DNA of 64,000 bases from Parasponia andersonii (taxonomy: Eukaryota > Streptophyta > Magnoliopsida > Rosales > Cannabaceae), in the NCBI GenBank assembly GCA_002914805.1, contig JXTB01000033.1, forward strand, positions 1,033,668-1,097,667. The letters run 5' to 3'. The position numbers and the translations under genes are program-made. The notes beneath the pieces are model-generated. The model did no database searches. It was not told the DNA's origin and saw only the letters and a list, made by a program, of their open reading frames with translations. Positions 1 to 11,165 of the stretch are shown here, piece by piece (the stretch's first letter is position 1; each line of letters opens with the position of its first letter).

Positions 1-157
1 AATTGCTCGCACTCTGGGACTCACGTCGCCCGTCGACGACCCGAGAAAACGTGCGAAAAGTAAACTGCTGCGCAAAGCCAAAACTTGCCAGCAGACCTCT
101 GAATTGCTCGCACTCTGGGAGTCACGTCGCCCGGCGACGACCCGAGAAAATGTGCGA
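1..157. repeat. 101-bp tandem repeat inside retrotransposon
   Basis: The sequence starting AATTGCTCGCACTCTGGGA at position 1 starts again at 102. The second copy is matched for about 56 bp before it diverges. A looser repeat (CCATTGGAAGTAGACC at about 242 and CCGTTGGAAGTAGTCC at about 366) follows. Short tandem repeats are common in the untranslated 3' part of large plant LTR elements. Confidence 0.8.
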
Positions 158-1407
158 AGAATGGGCTGGGGGCATACGACCAACGAATAGTTGTCGGACC
201 CCCGAAAGAACACTTTAGGCTAAAGGCGAAGTCAGAATCCACCCATTGGAAGTAGACCCTCCCTAAGAAATGTTTTGACCGCATTACAAGTTAAAGGGAA
301 ACATACATTGGACAAATAAAGATTTATCTTTGCATGGTTAAAGATGTGAACAGAGCTGGAATCTACCCGTTGGAAGTAGTCCAGAGAGAAGCCGAAAAGT
401 TTTGCTGAAAGAGGAAAGAATAAAAGAAACAGAACAGCTAAAATTTCGAATTTCAAACAGATCTCGTGATGAGGGATGGCATATCACCGCATCAGGGAAA
501 GGGAGCCACGTGCGTCCCTCAGGTTGGAAAAGCGAAGAGACGGTTTCCCAACTTGATAGATGCAAATCTATCAAATAGGGAAATGGGGGCAGTTGTGGGG
601 CCCGTTCCTGAACCTAGTAACTCAAGAGGGGCCACACGGATCGCACGTGATCTCACCGTCGGCTCTTGGGCCTTCCAAACACAGAGGTCAGAAGCCCCAG
701 GGTCCCCATACTGATCCCAGATTGTCCAGCCAGTAAGACCCCAACCGCGGCAGCTGATGGTTTGAGGCCCCAAGGGTCTGCTGTATAGGAACAGCGGCCC
801 CTACCTCAACAGTTGTAGGGGTCAGAAGCCCCAAGGGTTTTCAGACAGGATACAATTGAGAGCAGCCCCCCCCGGCTCCAGACCTGGACAGAGCATTTAA
901 TGCGTTTCTGTCAGGTGTGCGCGCAGGGATAAGCCGTCCTGACAGAACGGCGATTTGCCCAAATCTCGCTCCTGACAGATTGCAGCAGTAGGAGGCGGCG
1001 AAAATCAGGCCACGGCAGCATAGAAGAGATTACAGAAATCTCGGCCCGTGACGGTAAAAAAGATCTTGAGGTGAAAGGTACTTATGATTTGACTAGATAT
1101 ATTGAAGCCATGCGTTCCCGAGAGGGGCATGTTGGCATAAAAAACTGATACATAAAAAAGAAGAAGATAACAAAAAGAAAGGGAGAGATAGAGATTATAC
1201 TGATATATTTTTCTCCTTGCTACCAAAGCGCAAAGAAAAACCACTGACTTAAGCATCGGAGAGTCTTTGTAGGTAGCCACCCCCGCCTCTCCGATCTTGC
1301 TTGGAGTTCAGAGAGTTTTGAGATGGCAGGGACACGTAGACAGTTGGAGAATCCAGCGTCAGCAGTTCAAGACATGTGGATGACTGGTGAGAAACCGCTC
1401 CAACACA
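1..1407 (+). mobile_element. LTR retrotransposon, 3' internal end plus 3' LTR (fossil)
   Basis: The LTR runs from about 594 (TGTGGGGCCC) to about 1407 (CCAACACA), roughly 814 bp. It is recognised because a second copy of the same sequence lies at 33490-34317, and both contain the stretch reading ACTTAAGCATCGGAGAG followed by a C-rich segment. A purine-rich tract (about 577-593) sits directly before the LTR, as expected for plus-strand priming, so this is the 3' LTR of an element read on + that extends left of the window. Positions 1-593 are non-coding internal sequence. A Ty3/gypsy origin is likely but not proven, because no pol domain is in view. It is a fossil fragment with no intact gene here. 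Confidence 0.72.
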
Positions 1408-2058
1408 ATCTACATTAGTCCAAAATTCACCAAGGATATTCTCAGCATACTTTACATCACAAACTTGTTGTTCATGCTTCTAGCATGATCGCCCAAGATA
1501 ACTACCATGGTCATGTTTTTTCTTGCTTGCAAATGAATCCACGACGTAAGAGCCTCTTGATATAGATATGTATTGTGGAAATTACAAATAGATATGTATT
1601 GTGGCAATTACAAATGTGATGTGTGCCTTACTTTTCATCTCTCTCAAGTTTTATCATCATCCTGCTAGTTGATTGTTCCGTTTATACTTTGCTGATGAGT
1701 ATAACTTTATGCTGCTATTCGTGTGTCATAATTGTTTCATCATCTTAAAGTTAGAAAATCTAGATTTTTGACCTCTAATTAGGCTATATGTAAATGAGAG
1801 ATCTTCTTCTTTTCTTTTTTTTTTTTTTTTTTTAACTTCTCAAATCACAATATTGCCAAAGTAGACCTGAGCAGTTTGGATTTTATAGCCGAGATTGAGG
1901 TGGAGTGAGAAATCAAATCTATCGTTTTCGCCAATGCAAGACATACCCTTTTCTCCCTAATGTATAAGGCATGAATTTCTTGAATTTACAGAACAAATAT
2001 TTGCAATATACATTGTGGCCTCACACAAGTAACAAGTAATCCTTTTTCATCTTAATCT
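1408..2058. other. Intergenic spacer and OPT 3' flank
   Basis: AT-rich, without a recognisable gene. It contains a 26-bp direct repeat (GATATGTATTGTGG at 1565 and 1591) and a poly-T run near 1807-1833. The right part should hold the 3' UTR of the minus-strand transporter. Confidence 0.5.
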
Positions 2059-5000
2059 TCAATTGTAAACTGGGCAACCTTCAACAACAACACCTTTGGC
2101 CGTGGGGCAGGAAGCCAAGGGACAACCATCAAGGTCATTTCCCCACCAGTTGAGGCTAACATCCTCCAGGCCCAGGCTGAAATACAAGAGCACCCCCATG
2201 AAGGCCAAGCCGGCGTCAAGCGCACCGGAGAGAACGTAGTTATGGCGGCGCCACCAGTCCGGCTTGTACCTATACACAACAAAGCCAGAGAAGAACCCTA
2301 CAAGAACCCAAGTGCTGAAGTTGACTGCAGTGGCTGGTGGCATCATTCCTGTGGCGCCTATCAAAACAGGCATGTTGATGAGCCTAATCCACTCATACTG
2401 TGGGAATGCCTTGGCCGCAAACCAAACTAGTATGGGAGCAATGGCTCCGCCGAGGAAAAACCAATTCACCGCCGCGTATGTCCCCAAGTCGCCGAAAATT
2501 CTACGCGGACCGATCAAACCCCAGATGACAGATGCATCATAGAACACAGTGTCAGTTGGACAAGTCCAAAGCGATGATGAGTCTTCACATATGTCAGGGA
2601 TGGTCTCCATTAGCCACCATGCTGTGCCCAAGTAGACGAAGGCAGCGATGAGCGTTCCTACAACCTAAACAAATTTTAAGAGTTCAGATTTGTTGTTGTT
2701 ACTGAGGAGAGAATTAATCAGAAGAAAGAAATTAAGGGAATGAAAAAACCAACCTGTGCCATGAACATTGTTCTTGGGGGGATTTTCATGTAGTGACCAA
2801 GCTTGAAGTCTTGGAGAAAAGTGATGGCTTGTGTCATGCTTATGTAGCCATACACCTTGAAGCACATGTTAGCAACAGGGTATCCTGGGTAGATATACCC
2901 AATTATGTACTCTGTTATGATGTTTAATCCTGGAGTCTGTTGATTTTGATCAAGAGTATAAGTCAGTGAATCATTTTACGTGATGGGTTCTTTTTATGGA
3001 ATTGAAACCTTCCATGACTAAATGAGTAATAATAATATGAGCAAGGGTAATAAGAAGCAATAAGAGAAAAATAATTAGATTCTTTAAAAATATAAAACAA
3101 ACATTTGGATAACCATCTCACTATTTTATCTTATTTTAACTTGCTAAATTTCTCTCTATTTTAATCGAAGCAAATACTATGGGTACTTGTTGTGCCTAGC
3201 ACCACCAATCAATAAACATATGTTTTATAACAAAATTTGTATGTAAGTCCTACGTCTCTATTAATATGTGATGTTAAGCTGTATTCTATTATTTGTCTTT
3301 TGATTGAGTTCCTAGGGCCTAAACTAAGTCAAAGAAACCATTCAAAGTTCTTTTTTACCTGGTTTGTAATGGCAGTAATGATACCAATGGGAAGGGTGAA
3401 AAAAAATGCAATAGCACAAGCTAATAGAACACCCCACCAAGGCAACTGAAGCTGATCATTGTAGTACTCGCAGGCAAAGATAGTGGCTGCAATGTTTATC
3501 AAAAGAATGACTATAAACCACCATTCAGGTACTTTTCTGTACTTGGCCATGAGTTTAGTATGCACGTCCATTTTTTTCTCTTTAAAACTTGATTTGCTTT
3601 GCTCCCATATTTCCCTGCATTTTCACATCTAACGTTCAGCTTCAATGTGCCTGACTTAGTACCTCTTGGGTTAAGTTTTAAGAAAAAAGTTATCCACGTG
3701 AGATGATGCTAAATCATAACTTGAGTTGACTGAGAACTACTAGATCTTGTACTCATTTTCATAACCCACTAGTTATTATTCAACAGAAGCATGATTTAGC
3801 ATCGTAATAATAGATAACATGGAACATCGTTAAGATCTTTTCACAAGTGTTTCTATGCCATTAAAGTATTACAAAATAAGTATTCGAAACATAATTAATT
3901 AATTTAACGCACAAACTAAATGAGATTTTCCGTAACGTGTATAACACTACTTATCATAGCAAAATCAAAACTAGAAATGCGCAATGAAAATTTAAAGTTA
4001 CCTTCCATGAAAGAGTGCAACATGAACAATTGTAGCAGTAAGAGCCGCAAATCCCACACCATAAGTCATTGCAAAAAATGTTGTGATGTAGAGTGGACCT
4101 TCTTTCTCATAGGCAGCCAAGTCAAGGTGGAAATTTGAATCAATGATAGCTGTGATGTTGTATCTTTGACCCGTTGATGTGAAGAGTTCATCCGAAAATA
4201 TTGGGAATGTTTTGGCTTTGTAGACATTGAACCAGTAAAATAAGGGAGTCAAGACATACATGACGATGAAAAATCCAACGGCTACATTGGCAGTGGCAAA
4301 CCATGGGCTTGCAAGTGGGCTTCCAAGGTAGGAGGAGATAGTGGACCAGTCAATCCCAAATGCTCCAATACCAAGCCCATATAGACCAGAACCGAGCTGT
4401 TGGGCCAGGACAGAGTTGGGAAAAATCCAACATATCCAAGAGAGGGAAGTTAGCATTTCGAATAGGTAGCCTGGGAATACATAGTAAGCAAAGCTGCAAA
4501 GGAAGGCAATCAAAAAAAATTGAGTGCGTGTCACACTTCCCCTGCGCCGTCTTTCCTTCTCATGCAGGGCCCTGCAATTGAAAAATACCAATTTGATTAG
4601 GAGAGAGAGTATTCTCCAAATTTTTAGGAGAAGTATTATGGAATGGTAATGCCAAGGTAAATTCAACTTGAAATGCTACACATTTTCAACGGTTGTCTTG
4701 ACAAAATAATTTGGTTAACGTAACCTCGTATAATTGGCTTAGAGATGCAAAGTGAGCCAGGCTAAGCTGACTCACATTTGATAAGTTCATACGGGTTTTG
4801 TACCGTACTTAGGTCCGACCCAACTAAAATATAGGCTAACTCACTCCATATTCTTATTATGGGGTCCGATACGGCTCACATGTCCAACTTATATTTTATG
4901 CAAGTCTAAATAGAGTGTGTCTAAGTGGGTTGTGCCTATGTGAGTCGAATATGGGCTACAACGTAGACTTTATTTCGTTGTTATTCTATGTTTTAAAATA

Positions 5001-7342
5001 TCAAATATGGGCTTAAAACTCATTCATATTTTTTGAAAAAATTGAATAAATTAAAAATAAACAAAAATGAGTAAATAAATAACATTAAAAGCATATAAAT
5101 GAAAATATTTAATTAAGATTTTTAAAATTTTAATTAAAAAATATATTTAAAATTACGGATATTATCATTTTTATACCCTACATTTTGATACTTTATTCAA
5201 ATTATACCTTCTATTTTGGTTATTATCAACATTGACCCTTAGATTTGAAATATGTTACAAATTTATACCATGACACCAATTTAGAGCAGTTAATTTACCA
5301 AGTTACCGTTTAAAAAATTAAAAATAAACCATATAAAAACTGATCCGAGAATAAGTTTATTAAATTATCTTGGTAAATTAACTGCTCTAAATTAGTGGCA
5401 GGGTATAAATTTGTAACAAATATAAAATCTAAGGGTCAATATTGATAATAACCAAAACAGAAGGTATAAACTGAACAAAGTGTCAAAATACATGGTATAA
5501 AAATGATAATTTCCCTTAAAATTATATATAGAATGACTAAATATGGATCTAATGTGGACCAATAGAAATATTGGTTGGGTCAGGCCTCTAAGCCTATGAT
5601 TGAGGTCCAGCTTGAACCCTACTATATGTAATGGGTCATCCCGAATGTGGGACTGGATTGGACCGATACCGTATTTTTTTTTTTAAGAATGTGGGCCGAC
5701 TCATAAAATCCGACCCACATTGACATCTTTATAATTGGTTCTTATTATATAATTATGTTCATAATATTTTTTTTTCTCCGTTTATTAACCGCTACTTAAA
5801 TTGTCGTATAACTAAAGTTATGAATCAAGGGGACGAAAAAAAAATGTGTAGAATTTAGCCTTCCTAAATTAAGCAACTAAAGTTCCATGGTTTCTAGAAC
5901 TCATGCCATGAATATGAGAAAACTATTGAAGATAATGACACTTTAGCTTAACCATTATTTAGCTAATTTTGGGTCCGAAAAATAAAAGGAAAAAAAAAAA
6001 AGAAATAGAAAGTAGGAACTAACTTGTAAGGTCCAAACAATACTTAAATGAATGGCGCACGTTTTTATTACAATATATTTCGATTATGACACCATCCAAC
6101 TTTCAAAAATACTCATGCACATGCACGTTAATTAGTTGTTAGTGTTATCTTACTACAATATCTTTCGAAAAGAAAAAGAAACACAAGATTGACCTTTTAA
6201 CTTTTTTGTCCACAATTTTTGAAGTAGTTCGACAGAGACTATTCATTTAACACAAACTTTACGAAAAACATTTATTCCGGTGGAGGTTAATGGAGATGGT
6301 GTCCCTACTCGACCTGGGCAATTTGATTGAATTGATTGATGATATGGGCCCCTACTTACAACGTGGCGAATCCATAATTAACAGGTCAAACGCTACTAGG
6401 CTAGGGGGCAAAAAAGAGAGTGGGAAAATAAAAATTAAAAGAAATAGAAAAAGAAAAACTGCTCTGACTTTCTAAGGAGATATTTTAATACTATTATACC
6501 AGCTTGCATTTTTATATGTGCAACTTGCCACGCGAGGATATTTCAATATCTTTCGCTCACACCTCAAATAGAACAAGAAAAAACCGTGTATCTGTCACGT
6601 ACCATAGTCTTTACTGTTTAATGTTTATTACGTCATCAGAATGTGAGCACCTCACCAACTTAAGAAAGAACCAAATCAAATCAACTATCAAACCAAACCA
6701 AATCAATCAAAAATCATGTGCAAAAAATGCAAATGGAAAATTAAAAAAATTCAACCCAAATTATTTTTATATATTCCAGTCAAGTCCAATCATATTCCAT
6801 GTGCACCCAAATTTCACCTGAACTTCAAAAGTTATGACCGACAGGCTATAACTGTACAATGGCACGCGGCTACTAACATTTAATCAACCTAAATTAATTT
6901 TTTCTTTAAGAAGAAGCAAATTAAGGATAGGGACTTGGCACGGAATAATTATCAAAAGTTCACATTTCTGTATCAATCTTGGATCAGATAACAATTAAAC
7001 GATAGTTAATTATAACCATTACGAGATTATGTATGAGATGATGGAGGCAAAATTGCACTAAAAATGTTACACATAGTTACGACTTAATCTTCCTTGAGGA
7101 TTTTTTTTTTTATATATATCACGTTTTAATCTAATTTTACGGCCATATAAATATTTATAATGAAGCATTATTGGGCAGATCCTCTCATTATTTTCAGTAT
7201 TTTTTCTTTTGTTATCCAATAATATTTTGACGCATTCAATTAATATGAATTCTAAAAAAGTAAAATAATTTATCTCAATTAAATGGGTTTAAATTTTATT
7301 TTTGGTTAAAAATGGTTTTATTTTTAAGATAGCACTAGTACA

Positions 7343-7392
<50 letters not shown>

Positions 7393-8383
7393 GAGGATAT
7401 GGGGTTCGATGCATATCAAATTAAGAAAATGAATTAACATACCTAAAGAGTGAAACTTGAACCAAATTTGACGGCCACCACATGGCGGCAGGCTCCACCA
7501 GATACCTTCTGTAAATCCCAGCCCATCCAAACCCCAACACCTACCATTCAAACCTCATCAGCAAGATCTTAATTTTTTTTTTAAAAAAAAAAAAGAAAAA
7601 AAAAATCAAAAAATAACAAATATAAAAACTTATAAAGTTATTTATTTATTTATTATTATTGTTACGAAGATTTTCTCAAACAACATCTTAGAAAATTTTG
7701 AGCTGGCTATTAGGTACCTGAGTGGTTAAGATGACGATTAAAGAGACAAAGAAAGTCATGTGCTTCTTAAAGAAGATCTTGACGACGGTAACGATGTGGA
7801 TGGCGTAGACGGTGCCTGCGCCGGAGTTGGCGAAGATGGTGATGAGGACGTGTTCCTTGACGTTGAACGGGCCCGGGTTGAGGGTGAACTCCCAGCGCGT
7901 GCCACGCAGGAAGGAGCGGCTGGGGAGCCTCGCGGCCATGAGCTGGCCGAGGGGGACGACGGCGATCTGGGCGGAGATGGCGGTGATGGAGAGGGGCTCC
8001 GTGCGGTACCAGAAGAACTGGTTGAGGAAGGAGAGTAGGGCACACGAGAGTGTCCCTAAGAACCACATTCGGAAGGTCAACACCGGGAGGGTGGGATCGT
8101 CTGTGGTCGGCACCGTTAGGGCCACTTGCTCAACCGGCGAGTTCTCCTCCTCCTCTTCCACCACCACCACTTTTTTGGATGAAGCTGATGAGCTGGCTTC
8201 TTCTTCATCCTTGGATTTTACTGATCAGCCATTCAAAAAAAAAAAAAACATGAAACTGTTGATTATAATGAATTAGTGAAATTAAGTTGGAAAAATAATA
8301 TTGAAGAAGAAAAAGAGGGTTATAATGATGGGAATAAATTTACTAATTAGAGGGGTTGTGATTTCAGAAGGGGAGTCTTCCAT
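2059..8383 (-). CDS. OPT1: Oligopeptide transporter, OPT1/OPT5-like (7 exons, 751 aa)
   Basis: Spliced on the minus strand as 8383-8344, 8220-7718, 7540-7443, 4571-4002, 3614-3359, 2936-2754 and 2664-2059. All junctions are GT-AG, phases agree, and the sum is 2256 nt, giving 751 aa, normal for plant OPTs (about 730-760). The start lies on the 40-nt first exon ([10 protein letters not shown]). Residues 42-60 ([16 protein letters not shown]) open the family core. The NPG motif ([10 protein letters not shown]) is at 128-137 and the KIPPR motif at 540-544, both diagnostic of the OPT family. About a dozen or more hydrophobic segments mark a polytopic membrane protein, and it ends [21 protein letters not shown]-like. 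Family members are proton-coupled importers of tetra/pentapeptides, glutathione or metal chelates at the plasma membrane. Wording such as [20 protein letters not shown] is closest to Arabidopsis OPT1/OPT5 from memory. Substrate cannot be read from sequence. Exon 2 is much richer in GC than the rest. No disabling change was seen. Confidence 0.93.
4738..5730. mobile_element. Non-autonomous hAT-like DNA element in OPT intron 3
   Basis: The element is bounded by an exact 8-bp direct repeat ATAATTGG (4730-4737 and 5731-5738), the target-site size of hAT elements. Its ends are imperfect inverted repeats: AGAGATGCAAAGTGAGCC on the left against AAAGATGTCAATGTGGGTC read back from the right. It is 993 bp with no transposase, so it is non-autonomous. 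It lies inside the 2.87-kb third intron of the transporter, and a separate foldback element has landed within it. Confidence 0.75.
5156..5515. mobile_element. Foldback MITE nested in the hAT-like element
   Basis: Left arm 5161-5310 and right arm 5355-5510 are long inverted repeats. For example, ATTATCATTTTTATACC at 5161 is matched by GGTATAAAAATGATAAT at 5494, and TTGGTTATTATCAACATTGA is matched by its reverse complement on the right. The flanks TTAAAATTA and TTAAAAATT resemble a 9-bp target duplication, which would suit a Mutator-like origin, but this is inference. The arms are long enough for a transcript to form a hairpin. A relative lies at 53947-54466. Confidence 0.75.
5731..7442. other. 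Rest of OPT intron 3
   Basis: AT-rich intron sequence without coding signal. It includes a poly-purine stretch near 5985-6015 and an (AAT)n tract near its 5' end on the gene strand. Nothing else recognised. Confidence 0.6.
7342..7391. repeat. (AAT)n microsatellite
   Basis: About 16-17 uninterrupted AAT units in OPT intron 3, only about 50 bp downstream of the exon 3 donor on the gene strand. Likely length-polymorphic. Confidence 0.95.
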
Positions 8384-9129
8384 GGCGATGTTTGGAGATG
8401 TAATCTCTCTCTATCTTTCTTTCTTGTGTGACAGAAAAGTTTGGACGATATAATTATTATGTAAGAGAGAGAATATAGGAGGCTCAAAAATTACAAGCTG
8501 TAAAACGTTTTAAGAAAATTAGTTGGAAAATCCAGAAGGGATTTTAATGATTTTGGCAAATGAAATCATTAAGAGTGAGTTTTTGTTATGTTGGCTAAAT
8601 GGTTAATTAGGTGAGTTGTTGGGCTAGCTACTAGGATTATGAAGTTAGACTGTTAGAGCAAATATTATTCAAAAATTTGTACTTTTGTAACTAGTGAGTC
8701 AATTTCTTATGATTCACTAGACATATTTTTAAATGAAATAATATCAACAGTTATGATATCTAGCATTTTGTTTTCTTTTTTCTTTTATATATATATTTTT
8801 AAAAAAATTAAAATGACATGAAAAACGGTAGGGTTGGAAAGAAAATGAGCAACAAATGGAAATTAAGAATTGAATAACAATACATCAATAAATTTAAGAA
8901 AGGAAGAAAATTAAAGATATGAGAACAGACCCAAGTGTTAAGTTCTTTTTTTTTTTCATTATCAATTTTGACAATCTTTTAAAGCATGTAATAAAAAAAA
9001 TGGTTAAACTATCAATTATTTACAAAATTAAAAATTTTTTTAAATGAAATTTCAGAATTCTAATAATGATTGCCAACTTGACCCAGGTCAAAATTTTTGA
9101 CTAATTTTAAAAAGACAGAAATGAAAGAT
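8384..9129 (-). promoter_or_regulatory. Upstream region of the OPT gene
   Basis: This is where the transporter's 5' UTR and promoter should lie. It is AT-rich and includes CT-rich/GA-rich patches just upstream of the start (8401-8480). I could not single out a reliable TATA box or cis-element, so only position supports the call. Confidence 0.35.
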
Positions 9130-11165
9130 GTGGCATCAAGAAAGCAACCGACCATGTCCGACCGATAACTCGATTGCAATTGAAAATCTGTCAGAACGAA
9201 ATGGAGAGACGGTCGAATGAATTCGATTGCAATTGAAAATTTTCAACCTTAATTGAGCAGAAGCGCCGAAGAGATCATGTAAAATCTTGTTTTTATTAAG
9301 GGCAAAAAGGTCTTTTGACTAAATAAAAAAAGTCTCTTTTTCTTCTCTTTCTTGTCTGATCTCACTCCCTTCACTGTTTCTCTCTCTGCTCTCTCTCCCT
9401 CAGTCATCTCTCTCTCTCTTCGGAGTGCCCACCGCCGTACGAGACGAGCGCGCCGCCCAACCAGAGCTCCGAGACGCCGGACCGCCGCGTTGTTGCGGAA
9501 GGGAGCGAAGCTCCGCCGTGATTCTGTTGCTCGCCGGCGTAAATTCCGGCCACGAAAAGCCACGAAACTAGCGGCGATCGAATCCTCTCTTCGTGGACTT
9601 TCTCCAGGTATATTGATCACGATCCCATTTTACCTAGATTAAAAGTTACTATTTTTGCGTAATTTTGAGCTCAAGTTCGACTTTTGATCCGACCATTAGA
9701 TTTCGTTTTTGTTGTCACTTTTGGAATGTACTCAGAAAATAGTGAAATTTGATATATATATATATATATATATATGTATTGACTATATTTGGTGATCGGC
9801 ATGAAAAACCATATCTAACGGCTTAGATTTTGTCTCATGTTGCGTGACACTGGTCCAGTGTCAGCCTGGACTAGAACTGATCAAATCATATGTCTAATCT
9901 AGCTATTTTGGGTGCTAAAAGTTTGGTAAAAAAGTTTGTTTGTCGATTTGAAGCTCCGTTGAGTAGTTGATTTTTCACAAGTGAGCGATCGAGGGCTTAG
10001 AATTGGTTCCTGACCCTCCGAATGATCGTTCAATGGTACCTTGAAGACCCATTGGCGTGATATCACTACTCTAGTGAGGTAGGGGTTCAATTACCAAGTT
10101 TTATACCTATTTTGATTTAAAATGTGCATTATGACCTATTTCTTGAAAATGTTGATTTTCATAGAATTCAATGGTTTAATTGGATAGTTGATAAATTTAT
10201 GAACTGTTGAGATACATTAGATTGTTCTTAGATTAGATTGTATGGTTTTTATACAGGTTTAAAATTTTGATTTTGGGAAAATACAGCTATTATGCCGCCC
10301 GATTTTCTATAAATCCCAGAAGAATACTAAATGAGTATTAAAGCATGATTTCTTAAAATACTTGATGCATGGTTATTGCACACTCTATGACCTATTGTAC
10401 CTACCATAGGAACACGTACTTGAGTTATATTTTAGTATCATGGTATCTAAATCGTTGGCGAGTTGCTGCAACACTAGGTGAGAGGCCTAGACCCCTGCGC
10501 AGGATTTGCTGACACATCTTCGGGTAGTATCAGGATGCTAAGTACCTCTGTTACAGAGGTATTACAGGACCGTGATGGGAGGATGAGAGCTCATGTATAT
10601 ACTTGTACTTAATTGATTTATGATATATACAATGATGAACATGATTTCTTATGATTTTTGATTACTTTGAGAACTTATTTTATAAATAGATTTTGGAAAG
10701 GTGCTAATCATGCAGGTTTGAAAAATTGCATTCATATAAAAAAGGGTAATTGAAATTCCTACTGAGCATGCGAATACTCACCCCATTTCTTTCCCTTCTC
10801 AGGTGATTTACAATGTGACTTGAGAAACTCTAGGGTAGAGAAATCCAAGAAGAAGTTTACCCTAGTTTGTGGTTGGTAATTACTTAGATACTCACCTTGG
10901 ACTTGTAATAATATTTAAGGCTCATATTTTGAATTTAGTCTGTATTATCTATAATGCCTACTGGTGATGACGATGTGATGCATATTAATGTTTTATTTAT
11001 ATTATTAACAGTTTATGTCTAGTGGTGATCATAAACTGTGGAAATTTAAAATTTGAATTATTTTTGTAAACTAGTTGTTGTCTTTCTAAAATTTTCTTAA
11101 ATAAATTATGAATTTCCACTTGTGAAATTCCTTTTCTGCCACTGGTCCGAGGTTTGGGTCGTGAC
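9130..11165 (+). mobile_element. Gypsy-like LTR fossil (probably solo LTR)
   Basis: Positions 9752-10810 share strong similarity with 23857-25075, so this is a dispersed repeat. The right end reads GGTCCGAGGTTTGGGTCGTGACA at about 11143-11165, a typical plant gypsy LTR terminus. A CT-rich patch followed by a GC-rich stretch (9370-9560) and a later ACTGAGCATGCG/CTCACC segment are arranged as in Tekay/Del-type chromovirus LTRs that I remember. The left border is a guess: two copies of TCGATTGCAATTGAAAAT (9170, 9221) lie near it. No gag or pol follows on the right, so it looks like a solo or truncated LTR. Confidence 0.5.

Noticed and set aside
7756-8276. Several long open frames in the other frames of OPT exon 2, including an acidic plus-strand frame
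   Set aside because: They are by-products of the GC-rich coding strand. Only the minus-strand frame joins neighbouring exons and matches the OPT family.
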